The notes under the pieces: generated by a model
What the model saw: only the letters and a program-made list of their open reading frames with translations
Told to the model about the DNA's origin: nothing
Databases searched by the model: none
In this document: in pieces, positions 1 through 8,772 of the stretch
Layout: every line of letters starts with the position of its first letter
How positions within the stretch are numbered: position 1 is the first letter of the stretch
Made by a program: the position numbers and the translations under genes
Assembly (NCBI RefSeq): GCF_013167215.1
Contig: NZ_JABJWY010000034.1
Location: forward strand, 620,001-684,000
From: Sphingobacterium prati
GTDB lineage: Bacteria > Bacteroidota > Bacteroidia > Sphingobacteriales > Sphingobacteriaceae
Direction of reading: 5' to 3'
DNA length: 64,000 nucleotides

Positions 1-723
1 GTCCGTCATCAAGCCACCAGCGTAATCCCAAAACCACCGGAAGTTAAAATGAAAACGATTAATATTAAAAGGTCTTTTTGTGGCGGGTCCCAGCCAATCC
101 ATGTAGTGTACACCTGCGGGTATTGCCACGTCCGGCTGAATCGGAATGCTAGTTTTCCAGCCCAAATAAGACCAAGCTTTTACCAAACGTATTTTACCAA
201 GTTTACCCGAATGTACAAAAGCAATGGCATCCTTAAAATGCTGCTGACTCCGCTGCCACTGACCTACCTGAACAATTGCATTATTTTTAGTTGCGGCTTG
301 CAGCATAAGCTGACATTCCTGAATGGAATTCCCAATGGGTTTTTCGACATAGGTGTGCTTCCCGGCGTTGACCGCATCGATCATCTGTAGGCAATGCCAA
401 TGGTCAGGTGTACCGATGATTACCGCATCCACATCCGGACTAAGCAGCATTTTTTTATAATCAACATAGGTTGCAACCTTCATATTTCTATCCAGAAGCT
501 CTTTCGCCCTTTTGCTTAATATATTTTCATCTACATCACAAAGCGCTGTGCATATCACACCATCCTGCTTCAACAAAGCATTAAGGTCAGACCAGCCCAT
601 ACCATTTACCCCGATCACGCCCACCCGGATCGGCTGATCAAATAAGCTGGAAGCCTGGCTTTTGAGCATGACTGTAGAGGCGGCTAAAATACTGGAAGTT
701 CGGATAAAGTCTTTTCTATTCAT
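1..723 (-). CDS. Gfo/Idh/MocA family oxidoreductase, 3' part missing
   Basis: NAD(P)-dependent sugar-type dehydrogenase of the Gfo/Idh/MocA family, cut by the left window edge after 241 codons. The ATG at 723 gives MNRKDFIRTSSILAASTVML, a Tat-like or export leader as in many secreted Bacteroidota members. A Rossmann start follows (IRVGVIGVNGMGWSDL), then DVDAVIIGTPDHWHC and the family hallmark EKPIGNS, whose Lys is the usual catalytic/cofactor residue. HYMDWLGPA and NFRWFWDYAGG near the cut match the secreted subfamily that often acts on glycosides. Substrate unknown. Family call is firm; the reaction is inference. Confidence 0.9.
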   Translation of the reverse strand, partial: MNRKDFIRTSSILAASTVMLKSQASSLFDQPIRVGVIGVNGMGWSDLNALLKQDGVICTALCDVDENILSKRAKELLDRNMKVATYVDYKKMLLSPDVDAVIIGTPDHWHCLQMIDAVNAGKHTYVEKPIGNSIQECQLMLQAATKNNAIVQVGQWQRSQQHFKDAIAFVHSGKLGKIRLVKAWSYLGWKTSIPIQPDVAIPAGVHYMDWLGPATKRPFNINRFHFNFRWFWDYAGGLMTD

Positions 724-1107
724 CACATGTTGGCTTATTATACACGAAGGTTTAAGTTCCAGATGAAATTACAAAATTCAATTTAAGCCTTTGCCCTAAT
801 CATTGTAAAATATATATCGACATTCAAATCTTTTCGCATTAAAGTCTCTTGGAGACAGTAGAAAATCGGACAAATTATGCTATCCTTTAACCTTACTCTG
901 CTTTTTTCAGGAATACTGCTGTTACATAAAAAACTAAATACCGTTGGCATACTGACTTTCAACACGATATAAAAACAGGCCCTAACCCATTTGAAGGTTG
1001 ATTAGCGCTAAATAAACAGGTAGAAAGAAAAAAAATTTTGTTATTTTAACGAAAAATAAAAGATTAATCATTTATTATCCCTACCTTGCAGAACTTAATT
1101 AAAAATA
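724..1107. other. Intergenic region upstream of the cold-shock gene
   Basis: 384 bases without a convincing gene. The part next to the cold-shock ATG is A/T-rich and holds a TACCTTG box at 1082-1088, close to the Bacteroidota -7 consensus TAnnTTTG. It lies about 20 bases before the ATG, but I see no matching TTTG at the right upstream distance. A 60-codon frame on the minus strand (783-965) lacks any family likeness. Confidence 0.4.
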
Positions 1108-1299
1108 ATGAATACAGGTAAAATTAAATTTTTCAATGAAACTAAAGGTTTTGGTTTTATTACACCAGAGGATGGTAGTGCAGATGTTTTCGTACACGTT
1201 TCTGCTCTTAAGAACCAAGTATCTGAAGGCGACGTTGTAACTTATGATGTAGAAAGAACTCCAAAAGGAATCAACGCTACAAACGTAAAATTGGCGTAA
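1108..1299 (+). CDS. Cold-shock protein, CspA family
   Basis: A 63-residue single CSD/OB-fold RNA chaperone that binds single-stranded RNA and melts secondary structure in the cytoplasm. RNP1 is KGFGFI (residues 13-18) and RNP2 is VFVHV (27-31), both with the aromatic RNA-stacking residues in place. Start GKIKFFN and end NATNVKLA are typical, and the length is normal for a Csp. A DEAD-box RNA helicase follows on the same strand after 193 bases, a fitting partner in RNA remodelling, though the gap suggests separate promoters. Which Csp paralogue this is cannot be told. Confidence 0.95.
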   Translation: MNTGKIKFFNETKGFGFITPEDGSADVFVHVSALKNQVSEGDVVTYDVERTPKGINATNVKLA

Positions 1300-1492
1300 T
1301 CCAAAAAATACACTTTCTTGTTAATGGGGTAATTCTTAATGATTTATCCCATTTCTTTTTCGTATTCTTCCCTTGTTATTTTCAATGTACTTATTCATTT
1401 CGGGTATAATTAAGATACCTCTAATCAATTATTTAATACTATGGAATAGCTAAAGGGTCTTCGTTTAAGCTTATTTTTCCGAATCATATTTA

Positions 1493-2623
1493 ATGGAATT
1501 CAAACAACTCAATTTAATACCTCCACTCCTCAAGGCAATCGCGGAAACAGGATATACAACCCCCACTGCAATACAACAAAAAGCGATCCCTGTCATATTA
1601 AGCGGTCAGGATCTTATTGGATGTGCCCAAACAGGCACTGGAAAGACAGCAGCATTTGCCCTGCCCTTGTTGCAGCGTCTATCCGAGAAAAATGTACACG
1701 GACAAGGTAAAGTAATGCCCATCCGTGCCCTGATCCTCACACCAACCCGTGAATTAGCAATACAGATCGGTGAGAACATCAATTTATATCGCAAACATCT
1801 AAAACTAAATTACTGTACCATTTTCGGCGGAGTCAATCAGGACAGACAGGTCAAAGAAATAAAAAAAGGAGTGGATGTATTAGTAGCCACACCTGGCCGT
1901 CTTTTAGACCTGATGAATCAGAAACTGGTTTTCCTCGATAAAATTGAAGTATTGATCCTCGATGAGGCTGACAATATGCTTGACATGGGCTTTATCCATG
2001 ACATTAAAAAAATCCTGGCGAAGGTTCCCGAGAAAAGACAGACGCTGTTTTTCTCAGCAACGATGCCGCCCAATATTCGTAAATTTGCACACGGAATCTT
2101 GCACAAGCCTGTCGAAGTGGACGTAACTCCGGTAAGTTCTACTGCTGAAAAAGTAAATCAGTCTGTATACTTTATTGAGAAAAAGGAGAAAATAAAATTG
2201 TTAACGAGTTTGCTTAAACAATTTAAGCAAGAACGTACGATTGTATTTTCACGTACAAAACATGGCGCTGATAAGATTGTCAAACTGTTGGCTAAAAATG
2301 GACTGCGTGCTGCTGCAATTCACGGCAATAAATCACAAAATGCCAGACAAAAGGCATTGGGTGAGTTTAAAGAAGACCGGCTGAAAATTCTGATCGCCAC
2401 TGATATTGCTGCACGCGGAATAGATATTGAACAATTGCCTATGGTCATCAATTATGACCTACCCAATGTACCTGAAACCTATGTGCACCGAATTGGACGA
2501 ACAGGTAGAGCGGGTCTAGAAGGAAATGCCATTTCTTTTTGTGATGTGGAAGAAAGACCTTATTTAAGCGATATTGAAAAATTGATCGGCTTAAAGATCA
2601 AAGTGAATAAGGCAGGAAAATAA
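1493..2623 (+). CDS. DEAD-box ATP-dependent RNA helicase (RhlE-like)
   Basis: RNA helicase of superfamily 2, 376 residues. Motifs in order: Q motif GYTTPTAIQQ (20-29), Walker A AQTGTGKT (45-52), PTRELA, GG, TPGRLLD, DEAD (Walker B), SAT, IVFSRTK, TDIAARGID and HRIGRTGRAG. It ends about 15 residues after the last helicase motif, so it lacks the basic or glycine-rich C-terminal tail that RhlE, CsdA or DbpA carry; substrate choice may depend on partners. Likely role in ribosome assembly or mRNA turnover. A strong terminator follows. Confidence 0.95.
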   Translation: MEFKQLNLIPPLLKAIAETGYTTPTAIQQKAIPVILSGQDLIGCAQTGTGKTAAFALPLLQRLSEKNVHGQGKVMPIRALILTPTRELAIQIGENINLYRKHLKLNYCTIFGGVNQDRQVKEIKKGVDVLVATPGRLLDLMNQKLVFLDKIEVLILDEADNMLDMGFIHDIKKILAKVPEKRQTLFFSATMPPNIRKFAHGILHKPVEVDVTPVSSTAEKVNQSVYFIEKKEKIKLLTSLLKQFKQERTIVFSRTKHGADKIVKLLAKNGLRAAAIHGNKSQNARQKALGEFKEDRLKILIATDIAARGIDIEQLPMVINYDLPNVPETYVHRIGRTGRAGLEGNAISFCDVEERPYLSDIEKLIGLKIKVNKAGK

Positions 2624-2646
2624 CTTTCCTCTTTATTCTTATACAG

Positions 2647-2680
2647 AGCGCGCCGGAACGATCTTGTTTCGGCGCGCTTT
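2647..2680. terminator. Bidirectional-type terminator hairpin
   Basis: AGCGCGCCGGAAC (2647-2659) pairs with GTTTCGGCGCGCT (2666-2678) around a 6-base loop, with one G-T pair. It lies between the convergent helicase and antiporter genes and could end both transcripts. Confidence 0.85.
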
Positions 2681-2690
2681 GTGTAAATCC

Positions 2691-4961
2691 CTATTTTTTT
2701 CGGTCGGCCAGTAGTAAAGTGGACGGCGTATGGTGTAGCCAGTCCATCTTCTTGTTGACAATTTTATGCCAACACGGTAAGCTGATAAGCATCAGATCCT
2801 GTTGTGCCCACAGCTCGGCATCAAGCTCTTTCTCTTCCAATATCGTCAAATGATTGGGAACAAGCTGTTCCAGCTGCCTTAGCTTTTCCCGGAAACTCTC
2901 CTGCTTCCGCAAGATCTGGTCAAAATCCCAAACCATCACCTGCGCATCCGAATGATGAATTAAGCGTTGGATGATCGCCGTTAGGAATTCATCATTTTTC
3001 AACAGGATAGGAACAATAACACGACGGGGCCGGACAAAGTTTTTGTCGATCAAAATGCCAACCATTGCATTGACTTTTGCATTGATCTGCTGATTTCGGT
3101 CGAATGTAGCAAAGGGAGATTCCGCATTTGTCACGGTATGAAATAATTTCTCCGGATTGATAATACGTGATGTAAAATCCAGAAATCGTCCCAACAGACT
3201 ACCTTCGTATATGGATTCGCTCACACCCAGCAACAGCAAATCCTGACGCTGTTCATTTGAGGTCTCCACAATTTCACTGTCAATGTCGCTTGAAATTTTG
3301 AAAATAGTCTGAATAGGCTGTTCTAAATTTGCTGCAGCCTCCTTTATTTCCCGAAAGCTATCCTGCTCCTGTGTTTCCACCTCGTAATGATGGAGCTCGT
3401 TGGAAGGTTCGATGTGCAATGCAGTAATTTCAGCCGTATTTTTGGACTTTAAGGTAAGTGCATCTGCCAGATGAAGCAGTGAAATTCCCGTATTGCTCTT
3501 GGCAAATGACAGGAGGATCTTAAATTTCGACTTATTCTGGATTTCCTGCTGTGATGACCGTTTTCTGGGCTGATATAGGTAATTGATCAGATCCAGTGAA
3601 GGACCGGTCATAAAAGTGGTGAGCAGCGCCATGACGACCATCATGGAGAATAATTCGGCACTTAATACACCAAGGTCATAACCGATATTCAATACGATCA
3701 GTTCCATTAGCCCACGGGTATTCATTAGCGCACCAATACTCAAGCTATCTTTCCAGCTTTGTCCCACAAAGCGGGCAGCCAACGCGCTTCCGGCAAATTT
3801 TCCAATTACAGCCACCAAAATAATCACGATGGTGATCATCCATAGCTGCGGGTCGTTCAATAAACCGATCTGTGTACGGAGTCCCGTGTATACGAAAAAT
3901 AGCGGCAGTAACAGTAGTGTCGACACATCCTCGATTTTTTCAATAAATGCTGTTCGGAAACGACTGCTTTCAGGCATGATGGCGCCAGCCATAAAAGCAC
4001 CGAATAAAGCATGTATGCCGATGACTTCGGTTGCGTAGGCCGAAAATAAAAGCACAATAAAAAAAATGGCGACAACAGGTTTACTCAAACCTTCACGCGT
4101 ACCCTTCAACTCTCCCACTCGCATAAGGAAAGGACGCACAATTTTTATCATCAATAAGACATAAGCAACCGCAAGGGCTATCGTGTACAAGGCACTGGCA
4201 AAATCCCCAGCCTTCACAATCGCAATGACCACCGCCAAAATGCACCAGGCTGTAATATCATCCGCAGCGGCACAGGTAATGACCATCGCACCCAGTTTAC
4301 TTTTTTGAAGTCCCCGTTCCTGTACGATCCTGGCCAGGACAGGAAACGCCGTGATGCTCATCGATATACCGATAAACAGACTATAGGACAAAAACTCTAC
4401 ATTCGCAGGTGGGTGGTATAGGTATAAAAAATAAGCCAGGGAAATTCCCAGCGTAAAGGGGATAACAATACTGGCATGGGAGATCACTACCGCATCGTGC
4501 GCTTTATTGCGCAGTACATTCAAATCCAGTTCCATACCGATAATGAACATAAATAAGATCAATCCGATCTGGCTCAAAAACTGTAGATTACTAAGCGATT
4601 CAACCGGAAATAAGGTATGCGCGAATTCAGGGAAGTAAAGCCCCAATAAGGAAGGGCCTAAAATAATACCAGCCAGCATTTCACCGATCACGACCGGTTG
4701 TTTGATTTTGATACATATCCATCCCATCACACGGGCGGCGATAATAATCGTCACAATCTGTGCCAGCAGTATCGCTAACGGATGTCCAAGGCTCTGCAGC
4801 AGGGTAGATTTAAAATCCGTCCAGGCACCCTGACTTGTTTTTGCACCGGTAAGTAGCTCCTGGCTTTGCAACTGTGTACCCAAATGGATCACCCAATACA
4901 TCACTATAAGTAGAGTACCGATTAAGGTCACATAAAAAATCGTATTCCTATATTTCTTCAT
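2691..4961 (-). CDS. Cation:proton antiporter, CPA2 (Kef/NapA) type
   Basis: Inner-membrane monovalent cation/H+ exchanger, 756 residues. One N-terminal segment (10-30) precedes a Na_H_Exchanger domain of about 12 membrane helices (roughly 60-460), with GEMLAGIILGPSLLG, FIIGMELDL, the charged stretch TCAAADDITAWCILA (adjacent Asp pair of electrogenic CPA2 exchangers) and LMNTRGLMELIVLNIG. The last 290 residues are soluble and resemble a pair of universal-stress-protein-like modules, a plausible regulatory tail. It has no TrkA-N domain, unlike KefB/C. Ion preference cannot be read. Gene stands alone between a terminator and the LytTR pair. Confidence 0.9.
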   Translation of the reverse strand: MKKYRNTIFYVTLIGTLLIVMYWVIHLGTQLQSQELLTGAKTSQGAWTDFKSTLLQSLGHPLAILLAQIVTIIIAARVMGWICIKIKQPVVIGEMLAGIILGPSLLGLYFPEFAHTLFPVESLSNLQFLSQIGLILFMFIIGMELDLNVLRNKAHDAVVISHASIVIPFTLGISLAYFLYLYHPPANVEFLSYSLFIGISMSITAFPVLARIVQERGLQKSKLGAMVITCAAADDITAWCILAVVIAIVKAGDFASALYTIALAVAYVLLMIKIVRPFLMRVGELKGTREGLSKPVVAIFFIVLLFSAYATEVIGIHALFGAFMAGAIMPESSRFRTAFIEKIEDVSTLLLLPLFFVYTGLRTQIGLLNDPQLWMITIVIILVAVIGKFAGSALAARFVGQSWKDSLSIGALMNTRGLMELIVLNIGYDLGVLSAELFSMMVVMALLTTFMTGPSLDLINYLYQPRKRSSQQEIQNKSKFKILLSFAKSNTGISLLHLADALTLKSKNTAEITALHIEPSNELHHYEVETQEQDSFREIKEAAANLEQPIQTIFKISSDIDSEIVETSNEQRQDLLLLGVSESIYEGSLLGRFLDFTSRIINPEKLFHTVTNAESPFATFDRNQQINAKVNAMVGILIDKNFVRPRRVIVPILLKNDEFLTAIIQRLIHHSDAQVMVWDFDQILRKQESFREKLRQLEQLVPNHLTILEEKELDAELWAQQDLMLISLPCWHKIVNKKMDWLHHTPSTLLLADRKK

Positions 4962-5133
4962 CTTTTTCGCTTTAAATAAATCAGGTGTTAATAGCAGATA
5001 AATGACTGCCCAAAATCAACTATTCATCAACTCGAACAGACAACCACAACAAAAATAAAATTCTATACCAGTTTTAAATCTTACTGCGGGTTAGGAAGCC
5101 AAAAATTTGTAATGAACTCGGGGAATTTTGTAA

Positions 5134-5859
5134 TCAAACAAATTTCTCGATGAATGATTTTTTATAGGATTCGCCCAAGCTAAAAAGAATAGCCGATTCT
5201 TGCTCATCCAACAAGTTACTGGTGATGATATCCGCCGAAAAGAATTTCACAATTTTAAGAGCGATAATTTCCTTCTTGCTGATACGGATAAAATCCTCCT
5301 CCGGTAAGATGGACAGCAACTTGTCAAAGCTGATATTTTTTAATAATATGGAGGATCCATCCGAGAGGAATACTGTCTTATCGCGGCTGTCCACCTCCGC
5401 AATTTGAATATAGTCTATCTGATTGAAATAAAGTATTGCTTTGCCCTTATTGGTATTAAATTGCGCGAAAGGAGAAATGTCTGTTTGCCGATTATTTAAT
5501 ACCTGTTCTACTTTTAGAATCGCCTGCTGGAGGCGCGATAAAGATATTGGCTTGCGCATATAATCTACAGCATTGATATCGAAAGCATCGCTGGCATACT
5601 GCTTATAGGCTGTCGAAAAAACAATGGGATAGTCTTCCAGTACCTTAGCAATATCAAAGCCGTTAAACTGCGGCATCTCAATATCCAGGATGCAAAAATC
5701 AAAATCTAAACTTTTATATTCGTTGAGTAATACAGTTGAGTCATTAAAGGCCCTAACAACCTCTAAGCCCGGAATTTGTTCGCAGAGCATCTTCAAAAAT
5801 CGCAGACTGGGCAGTTCATCATCCAGTAAGATGCATTTCAATGCTTTTTCAATTCTCAT
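5134..5859 (-). CDS. LytTR-family response regulator
   Basis: Two-component response regulator, 241 residues from the ATG at 5859. The receiver starts KCILLDDELPSLR, has the phospho-acceptor in CILDIEMPQFNG, T in FSTAYKQYA and K in YMRKPISLSRL. The C-terminal half is a LytTR DNA-binding domain (ISKKEIIALKIV and following). The frame is open upstream to 5895, but this start gives the canonical receiver N-terminus and overlaps the kinase stop by 11 bases, indicating translational coupling. Partner of the kinase at 5849-6583. Targets unknown; the divergent small gene at 6896 is one candidate. Confidence 0.9.
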   Translation of the reverse strand: MRIEKALKCILLDDELPSLRFLKMLCEQIPGLEVVRAFNDSTVLLNEYKSLDFDFCILDIEMPQFNGFDIAKVLEDYPIVFSTAYKQYASDAFDINAVDYMRKPISLSRLQQAILKVEQVLNNRQTDISPFAQFNTNKGKAILYFNQIDYIQIAEVDSRDKTVFLSDGSSILLKNISFDKLLSILPEEDFIRISKKEIIALKIVKFFSADIITSNLLDEQESAILFSLGESYKKSFIEKFV

Positions 5860-6583
5860 ACAATCTGATCTGAAGGTAGGCGTTATAGACATCATTTTCT
5901 ACGAAGCGCTTTAATTCATGCCTATCCGGATAATAGAGTATCAACCGTTCTTCCAACGTCTTGCTTCCTATCCCCCCCTTAGTTTTGTACAAGGGAGACC
6001 GCTTCGATATTTTATTGCTGACGGCCAATTCCAACAAACCGTTACGAAAACTAAGCACTATAGAGATAAAGGAGTCGCTATGGTGAAAATCGGCGTGTTT
6101 AAAAGCATTTTCAATAAGATCTACGGTCATCAATGGAACCAGCGCAGGACGCTCCAATAGAGACTCGTTCAATTCGTCAATATCAAATTTAACACGCATA
6201 TCAAACAACGGGCTTAACTTGACCTTGTTGACTTCAATTAAATTACGCGCAAATTCTATCTCGGCTTTTGGAGAGACAAGGTCCGCTTCACTTTCATATA
6301 ATACATAGTCCAACACCATCGCCAACTTATCCATGGTATAGTAGGTTTGATAGGCATGGGAAAGAATGCCATTGAGCGAATTTTTCAGCAGATGTGGGTT
6401 TAGACGATTGCGATGCACATGATCCATTTGTTCATTATCCATGCGTTGAAAAAGTTCTTTATGCCGCAGCTCCTCCACGCGCAGCTTATTGTATTTCCGT
6501 GTCAATAATATATAAAAAATCAACAGGACAATAACAGCTACAAGCAGTGATACAATAAGTATATTGGAAAGTTCAGTAGTCAT
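5849..6583 (-). CDS. LytS-type sensor histidine kinase, one membrane segment
   Basis: Sensor kinase, 244 residues. One N-terminal transmembrane helix (about 6-27) with almost no outer domain, a short coiled linker, then the His_kinase box HRNRLNPHLLKNSLNGI, a variant of the usual NPHFLFNSLN, an ATP-binding N-box LIENAFKHAD and a G-box KGGIGSKTLEERL. With no periplasmic sensor, it probably senses through the membrane or a partner. A TTG at 6595 could also start it, but a TAAGTTTG -7 box overlaps that point (6600-6593), so the ATG at 6583 on a nearly leaderless mRNA is more likely. Operon with the regulator. Confidence 0.88.
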   Translation of the reverse strand: MTTELSNILIVSLLVAVIVLLIFYILLTRKYNKLRVEELRHKELFQRMDNEQMDHVHRNRLNPHLLKNSLNGILSHAYQTYYTMDKLAMVLDYVLYESEADLVSPKAEIEFARNLIEVNKVKLSPLFDMRVKFDIDELNESLLERPALVPLMTVDLIENAFKHADFHHSDSFISIVLSFRNGLLELAVSNKISKRSPLYKTKGGIGSKTLEERLILYYPDRHELKRFVENDVYNAYLQIRLYEN

Positions 6584-6895
6584 GATTCCTATCAAACTTA
6601 ATTAAAATTTTATTAGCAATGAAAACATTCCTTTACATAAACCACATTTGGCTCTGTTTATTTGAATACAATCTATCCCAAATTTAATATAAGGAAAGGT
6701 ATTTATTGACTGTAAAATTTGCAGGTATTGATTACAAAAATTAACAGTTTCATTACAATTTAGTCACTTTAAACTATTAATTTCAGATTATTCTTCTTAT
6801 ATTGAGAGTATTGCAATTAGCCGATCAAATGATTGTCTACGCTATTTTGGTTAAACCTGCCTGGTTTATTCTAACCGGGCTTAATATGAAACACA
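6584..6895. promoter_or_regulatory. Divergent control region between the LytS kinase and a small gene
   Basis: About 310 A/T-rich bases. The minus-strand -7 box TAAGTTTG (6600-6593) lies immediately upstream of the kinase ATG. I see no complete promoter for the plus-strand gene at 6896 and no other gene here. Confidence 0.4.
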
Positions 6896-7114
6896 ATGGA
6901 AAAGCTCATTTTCGAAACTAATGCACAACATCCCAGTCTTGTAGATAAGATCAAACAAGCTGTAGAAAAATTAAATGGTATCCATGAATGGAAGATCGAT
7001 CTGGATTCTATTTACAACCTGCTCACCATTGAAGGCATCCGGCTCAACCCAACACAAATAGAGTCCGAACTTGCTCTTCATGGTATTGAGGCGAGTCGCT
7101 TATATGAGGAATAA
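6896..7114 (+). CDS. Small HMA-like (ferredoxin-fold) protein without CXXC
   Basis: A 72-residue acidic protein with the alternation expected of a beta-alpha-beta-beta-alpha-beta fold: EKLIFETN, helix LVDKIKQAVEKLNG, EWKIDLD, YNLLTIEG, helix TQIESELALHG, EASRLYEE. The pattern resembles heavy-metal-associated (Atx1/CopZ) domains, and conserved-fold elements such as the mid-protein I-D-L-D and the final helix followed by I-E fit, but the metal-binding CXXC loop is absent: the protein has no cysteine. It is divergent from the first LytS/LytTR operon and ends at a perfect hairpin. Function unknown; a second such protein lies beside the other LytTR pair. Confidence 0.7.
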   Translation: MEKLIFETNAQHPSLVDKIKQAVEKLNGIHEWKIDLDSIYNLLTIEGIRLNPTQIESELALHGIEASRLYEE

Positions 7115-7156
7115 CTTGGGTCTATGTTCTGGCACTTTGTTCTCAAAAAACAGACT

Positions 7157-7205
7157 TCGTCCAGATCAGGAATTACCGCTATAAAATAATTCCTGATCTG
7201 GACGA
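7157..7205. terminator. Perfect 19-bp inverted repeat, bidirectional terminator
   Basis: Arms 7157-7175 and 7187-7205 are exact reverse complements around an 11-base loop. It lies between the small gene ending at 7114 and the thiolase gene ending at 7210. The arms start TCGTCCAGATCAGG. No long T run, but it is flanked by converging genes. Confidence 0.8.
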
Positions 7206-7209
7206 GAAA

Positions 7210-8388
7210 CTACAATCTTTTAATAATCATTCCAGACGCCCCGCCCCCACCGTTGCAAATGGCGGCGAGCCCCATTGTTCCACCCTCTTGCTGTAATATT
7301 CTGGTCAATGTCACGACTATCCTTGCTCCGGAGCAACCCAATGGGTGACCGAGCGACACTGCTCCACCATAGATATTCACCTTATTTAAAGGAATATCCA
7401 ATATTTTTGCATTCGCAAGTGCAACCACAGAAAAAGCTTCATTAAATTCAAAATAATCGATATTTTCCTTTGTCAATCCCGCTTTCTTTAGCAACTTATC
7501 CGTTACCAGGCTCGGACTGGTCGTAAACCATTCCGGTGCCTGTTCGGCGTCGGCATAGGCAACGATTTCAGCCAGGGGCTGTACGCCCAATTCCTTTACT
7601 TTTGCTGCACTCATTAATAATACTGCAGCGGCACCATCACTCAAAGTTGATGCATTCGCTGCTGTCACAGTGCCGTCTTTCTTAAAAGCAGGCTTTAATT
7701 CGGGAATCTTATCGAAATTGACCTGAGAAAATTCTTCATCTCTGGAGATCGTCTGTTCGCCTTTACGTCCCTGAATGGCTATCGGGCTTACCTCTTTCAT
7801 AAATTTATTTTTTTGCCAGGCTTCCAGACTCCGTTTGTAGGAACTGATGGCATACTGGTCCTGTTCCTCCCTCCCGATCGCATATTTCTCGGCACATAGT
7901 TCAGCAAAACTTCCCATTGCTTCATTCGAATAAGCGTCACTTAAACCGTCCCGCTGCAAGCCGTCGACAAAACTTTGGCTTCCGAACTTCGCTCCCCAGC
8001 GCATGGCACTCGCATAATAAGGGACTCTGCTCATGCTCTCCGTCCCTCCAGCAACTACCACATCTGCATCACCCAACAGAATAGACTGTGCTGCAAAAGC
8101 AATGGCCTTCATTCCACTTGCACATACTTTATTAACTGTCGTTGCTGGCACCCAATCAGGTAAACCCGCGAGGCGGGCCACTTGACGGGCAGGCGCCTGC
8201 CCCAAATCGGCCTGTAGAACAGTCCCGATCAGAATTTCATCGACTTGATCTCCAGCAAGACCAACCTCGTCTAACACCGCACGGACAGCATGCCCCCCCA
8301 ACGCTGTTGCAGAAATGGATGACAAGCCACCACCAAAACTTCCAATTGGTGTACGCTTAGCCGCAACAATAAATACACTCTTTGACAT
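7210..8388 (-). CDS. Acetyl-CoA C-acetyltransferase (thiolase)
   Basis: Thiolase, 392 residues, full length for the biosynthetic/degradative type II family. It splits or forms acetoacetyl-CoA or 3-ketoacyl-CoA in the cytoplasm. Nucleophilic Cys89 is in NKVCASGMKA, the active-site His in GGAVSLGHPLGCSGARI and the second catalytic Cys in AAICNGGGGASG near the C-terminus. It is divergent from an acyl-CoA dehydrogenase and a hydratase/dehydrogenase, so it probably supplies the last step of that beta-oxidation set. Chain-length preference cannot be read from motifs. Confidence 0.93.
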   Translation of the reverse strand: MSKSVFIVAAKRTPIGSFGGGLSSISATALGGHAVRAVLDEVGLAGDQVDEILIGTVLQADLGQAPARQVARLAGLPDWVPATTVNKVCASGMKAIAFAAQSILLGDADVVVAGGTESMSRVPYYASAMRWGAKFGSQSFVDGLQRDGLSDAYSNEAMGSFAELCAEKYAIGREEQDQYAISSYKRSLEAWQKNKFMKEVSPIAIQGRKGEQTISRDEEFSQVNFDKIPELKPAFKKDGTVTAANASTLSDGAAAVLLMSAAKVKELGVQPLAEIVAYADAEQAPEWFTTSPSLVTDKLLKKAGLTKENIDYFEFNEAFSVVALANAKILDIPLNKVNIYGGAVSLGHPLGCSGARIVVTLTRILQQEGGTMGLAAICNGGGGASGMIIKRL

Positions 8389-8772
8389 ATTATTCTGTTT
8401 ATAATTGTTTACGTTTGAATTCTATAGAGGTAGCGCCCACCATATCCTTGAATGCATCGTCGAAAATGGGCCATCATTCCTTTCTTAAAGATAAAAAATA
8501 TAAAACAAACAAGGGAACCTTCTTATTTTATTTTGCAGGAAAAAACAGAATAAATAGAAAAAAAATAGACTAAAAAGTTCCCTACTTAATATATTTTACA
8601 AAAAATAAACAATAAATATTTGTAGAAAAGCCATCACTTTTCATTAAATTCGAGTAGACACTCCACTTTGTTTAACAAGGGCGATGTTGTTCTACGATAA
8701 AGCAATAGATGAATCGCTTTCAGTCTACTATCGCGTAACTGAAATCAATAACCAAAAGTAAAACAAACAATT
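8389..8772. promoter_or_regulatory. Divergent region between the thiolase and acyl-CoA dehydrogenase
   Basis: 384 A/T-rich bases that must carry promoters for both directions. I could not pick a complete TTTG/TAnnTTTG pair with confidence; a partial box ATATTTG lies near 8617-8623. No supported gene; a 63-codon plus-strand frame (8382-8573) is low in complexity. Confidence 0.35.

Noticed and set aside
49..390. 113-codon plus-strand frame
   Set aside because: Antisense to the oxidoreductase, whose frame shows clear family motifs.
783..965. 60-codon minus-strand frame upstream of the cold-shock gene
   Set aside because: No family likeness, promoter or neighbour support.
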